Shown piece by piece: positions 13,114 through 14,787 of a stretch of 14,787 nucleotides of DNA. Both the position numbers and the translations under genes were made by a program. The stretch is from NCBI GenBank assembly GCA_011049795.1, contig DRHD01000105.1, positions 1 to 14,787 on the forward strand, in the 5' to 3' direction. The DNA comes from Porticoccus sp. GTDB lineage: Bacteria > Pseudomonadota > Gammaproteobacteria > Pseudomonadales > Porticoccaceae. The notes under the pieces are model-generated. The model made no database searches and was not told where the DNA came from. It saw nothing but the letters and a program-made list of their open reading frames with translations. The number at the start of each line of letters is the position of its first letter. Position 1 is the first letter of the stretch.

Positions 13114-14787
13114 TTATCCTTTCATTTCTTCCAATTCCACCCATCGTTCTGCTGCAATATCCAGCGTTTGTTGTTTTTCAGCCAGGCGATCCAATACTGG
13201 TTGGGTTTCAGTAAAGGCCAGACTATAGAAGTCAGGATCAGCCGTTTGCTCTTGTAGTATGGCCAATTCTGTTTCCAGTTTATCGATAATCGCTGGTAGT
13301 GCATCTAATTCACGCTGGAATTTGTAGCTGAGTTTGCCGGTAGGTGCTTTTTTCGCATGAAGGGTGGTGTCGTGATCGACGATGTGCCCGGAGGGATGAT
13401 CTTGGGTATCGGCAATTTTCAGGTCTTTTCCACGGCGAGCCCAGTCACTATAACCACCCACGTATTCCTGGATTTGACCCTCTTCTTCGAAGACCAGCAC
13501 GCTGGTGACCACGTTATCAAGAAATGCTCGGTCGTGACTGACGATAATCAGCGTGCCCTGATACTCCATTAGCTGTTCTTCGAGGACTTCGAGCATTTCT
13601 ACATCGAGGTCATTAGTTGGCTCATCAAGTACCAACAAATTGCTGGGCTGGGAGAACAGCTTGGCTAACAGTACCCGGTTTCGCTCACCACCGGAAAGCG
13701 CACTCACGGGGGTCATGGCGCGTTTGGGGGCGAATAAAAAATTTCGCAGGTAGCCGATAATATGGCGATCTTTGCCATTGATCTTAATATATTCTTTGCC
13801 GTTACCAACATTCTCGGCAATGGTTTTATCCGTTTCTAATTCCCGATGAATTTGATCAAAGTAGCCAATTTCCAGGTTGGTGCCGAGCTTGACGGACCCT
13901 TGATCGGGTTCAATTTGGCCCAACAGGATTTTCAGTAGGGTGGATTTCCCCACACCGTTATTACCAATCAGGCCAATACGATCACCGCGCCTGATTTTGA
14001 TTTTAACGTTGCTGATGAGTTGCTCGCCGCCATAACCGTGGCAGATGCTGCGGGCTTCGATGACCTTGCGGCCCGATTTATCCGAGGTTTCCACACTGAT
14101 CTTGGCTTTACCCTGACGGTTGGCTCGCTGTTCCCGCTGCTCGCGCATGGCTTCCAGTGCCCGTACCCGACCTTCGTTGCGGGTGCGGCGGGCCTTGATA
14201 CCTTGACGAATCCAGACTTCCTCTTCAGCCAGCCGTTTATCAAACAGAGCGTGGCGGGTTTCTTCTTCCTCAATCGCTTTTTCTTTGAGGACGAGGTAAT
14301 TCTGGAAGCTACCGGGCCAACTGACGAGATTGCCCAGGTCAATTTCGACAATGCGCGTGGCTAGCTTTTGCAGGAAATTCCGGTCGTGGGTGATAAATAT
14401 AACGCTACCTTGATAGCCGCGAACTTTATGTTCCAGCCACTCGATGGTACTGATATCCAGGTGGTTAGTGGGCTCATCCAGTAGTAGTAAATCTGGGTTG
14501 GAGACCAGAGCTTTCCCCAACGCTACGCGGCGACGCCAGCCGCCAGAGAGCTGTGCCAGAGTTTTGTCGGCGGGCAGGTTCAGTTGACTGATGATGGTTT
14601 CTACTTGCTTGTCTACCTGCCAGCCACCACTGGCATCAATCTGAGCCTGAAGTTCTTCCAGATTTTTGAGTCCCTGCTTATCCATGGTTTGCTGAGAGAG
14701 TTCATTGAACTGATCTATCAAGGCCTGTTGATCGGCGAGCCCCTCTCTCACGACATCGGAGACTTTTCGGTCGACGGCGGTGGGCAG
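13114..14787 (-). CDS. uup: Uup-type ABC-F ATPase (N-terminus off window)
   Basis: Soluble ABC-F ATPase with two nucleotide-binding domains, acting on ribosomes and linked to transposon-excision phenotypes in E. coli. The frame is open to base 14787 (reading ...PTAVDRKVSDVVREG), so the GTG at 14751 is not the start and the first Walker A lies outside. Visible are LSGGWRRRVALGKAL and LLLLDEPTNHLD of domain 1, the charged linker EEEVWIRQGIKARRTRNEGRVRALEAMREQR, then GNNGVGKST, LSGGERNRVLLAKL and LVLDEPTNDLD of domain 2. A C-terminal coiled-coil of about 80 residues (FQRELDALPAIIDKLETEL) marks Uup against EttA/YbiT. It converges with the barrel gene. Confidence 0.95.
   Translation of the reverse strand: MPTAVDRKVSDVVREGLADQQALIDQFNELSQQTMDKQGLKNLEELQAQIDASGGWQVDKQVETIISQLNLPADKTLAQLSGGWRRRVALGKALVSNPDLLLLDEPTNHLDISTIEWLEHKVRGYQGSVIFITHDRNFLQKLATRIVEIDLGNLVSWPGSFQNYLVLKEKAIEEEETRHALFDKRLAEEEVWIRQGIKARRTRNEGRVRALEAMREQREQRANRQGKAKISVETSDKSGRKVIEARSICHGYGGEQLISNVKIKIRRGDRIGLIGNNGVGKSTLLKILLGQIEPDQGSVKLGTNLEIGYFDQIHRELETDKTIAENVGNGKEYIKINGKDRHIIGYLRNFLFAPKRAMTPVSALSGGERNRVLLAKLFSQPSNLLVLDEPTNDLDVEMLEVLEEQLMEYQGTLIIVSHDRAFLDNVVTSVLVFEEEGQIQEYVGGYSDWARRGKDLKIADTQDHPSGHIVDHDTTLHAKKAPTGKLSYKFQRELDALPAIIDKLETELAILQEQTADPDFYSLAFTETQPVLDRLAEKQQTLDIAAERWVELEEMKG

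Noticed and set aside
13968..14364. Long antisense frames within uup
   Set aside because: They are shadows of the strongly conserved uup frame; none has a domain, a start signal or compatible codon pattern.

Overview
The window reads as ordinary chromosome of a gammaproteobacterium, probably a marine or environmental one. This is inferred from gene content: an MlaA lipoprotein, a WaaC-type heptosyltransferase for LPS inner core, Uup, and a SUF tail of sufS-sufU-sufT-Rieske. No rRNA, tRNA, CRISPR array, integrase or intact transposase was seen. The genus cannot be told from the sequence alone.

Layout. (1) 1-2058, plus strand: the 3' end of an iron-sulfur assembly (SUF) operon, with the sufS C-terminus, sufU, sufT and a small Rieske ferredoxin. 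The sufU 3' end and sufT 5' end carry degenerate in-frame tandem repeats. (2) 2059-2573: gene-free, with a good rho-independent terminator for the minus-strand genes. (3) 2574-4628, minus: a secreted alpha/beta hydrolase followed by mlaA. (4) 4629-6566: an accessory-looking patch. It holds a broken 5' scrap of an arsR gene, two copies of a 73-bp repeat, and between them two adjacent cytochrome P460-family genes on the minus strand. (5) 6567-8765, plus: a Prx5-type peroxiredoxin with its own terminator, then arsR and acr3, each preceded by a matching 22-bp operator-like palindrome. (6) 8982-10817, plus: a 2-oxoglutarate/Fe(II) oxygenase and heptosyltransferase I, with short tandem repeats in the spacers around the oxygenase gene. 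(7) 10891-13039: a mercury-type locus. merR diverges from a run of a GDCCVxC small protein, a MerT-like transporter, a MerP-like periplasmic protein and an outer-membrane beta-barrel. It is driven by a textbook MerR promoter with a 19-bp spacer and a perfect dyad. There is no merA mercuric reductase in the window. (8) 13114-14787, minus: most of the ABC-F ATPase Uup, running off the right edge.

How the genes work together. SufS and SufU mobilise sulfur for Fe-S clusters, with SufT and the Rieske protein as accessory members. ArsR and Acr3 make a minimal arsenite sensor and efflux pair. The mer-type genes would bind and move a thiophilic metal across the envelope. The peroxiredoxin and the P460 cytochromes suggest defence against peroxide or nitrogen-oxide stress, which is inference. 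MlaA and WaaC maintain outer-membrane lipid asymmetry and LPS core.

Points most worth a second look: the repeat-bounded P460 pair beside an arsR relic; the mer-type operon with a barrel gene whose signal peptide requires a non-ATG start; and short tandem repeats recurring at gene edges.
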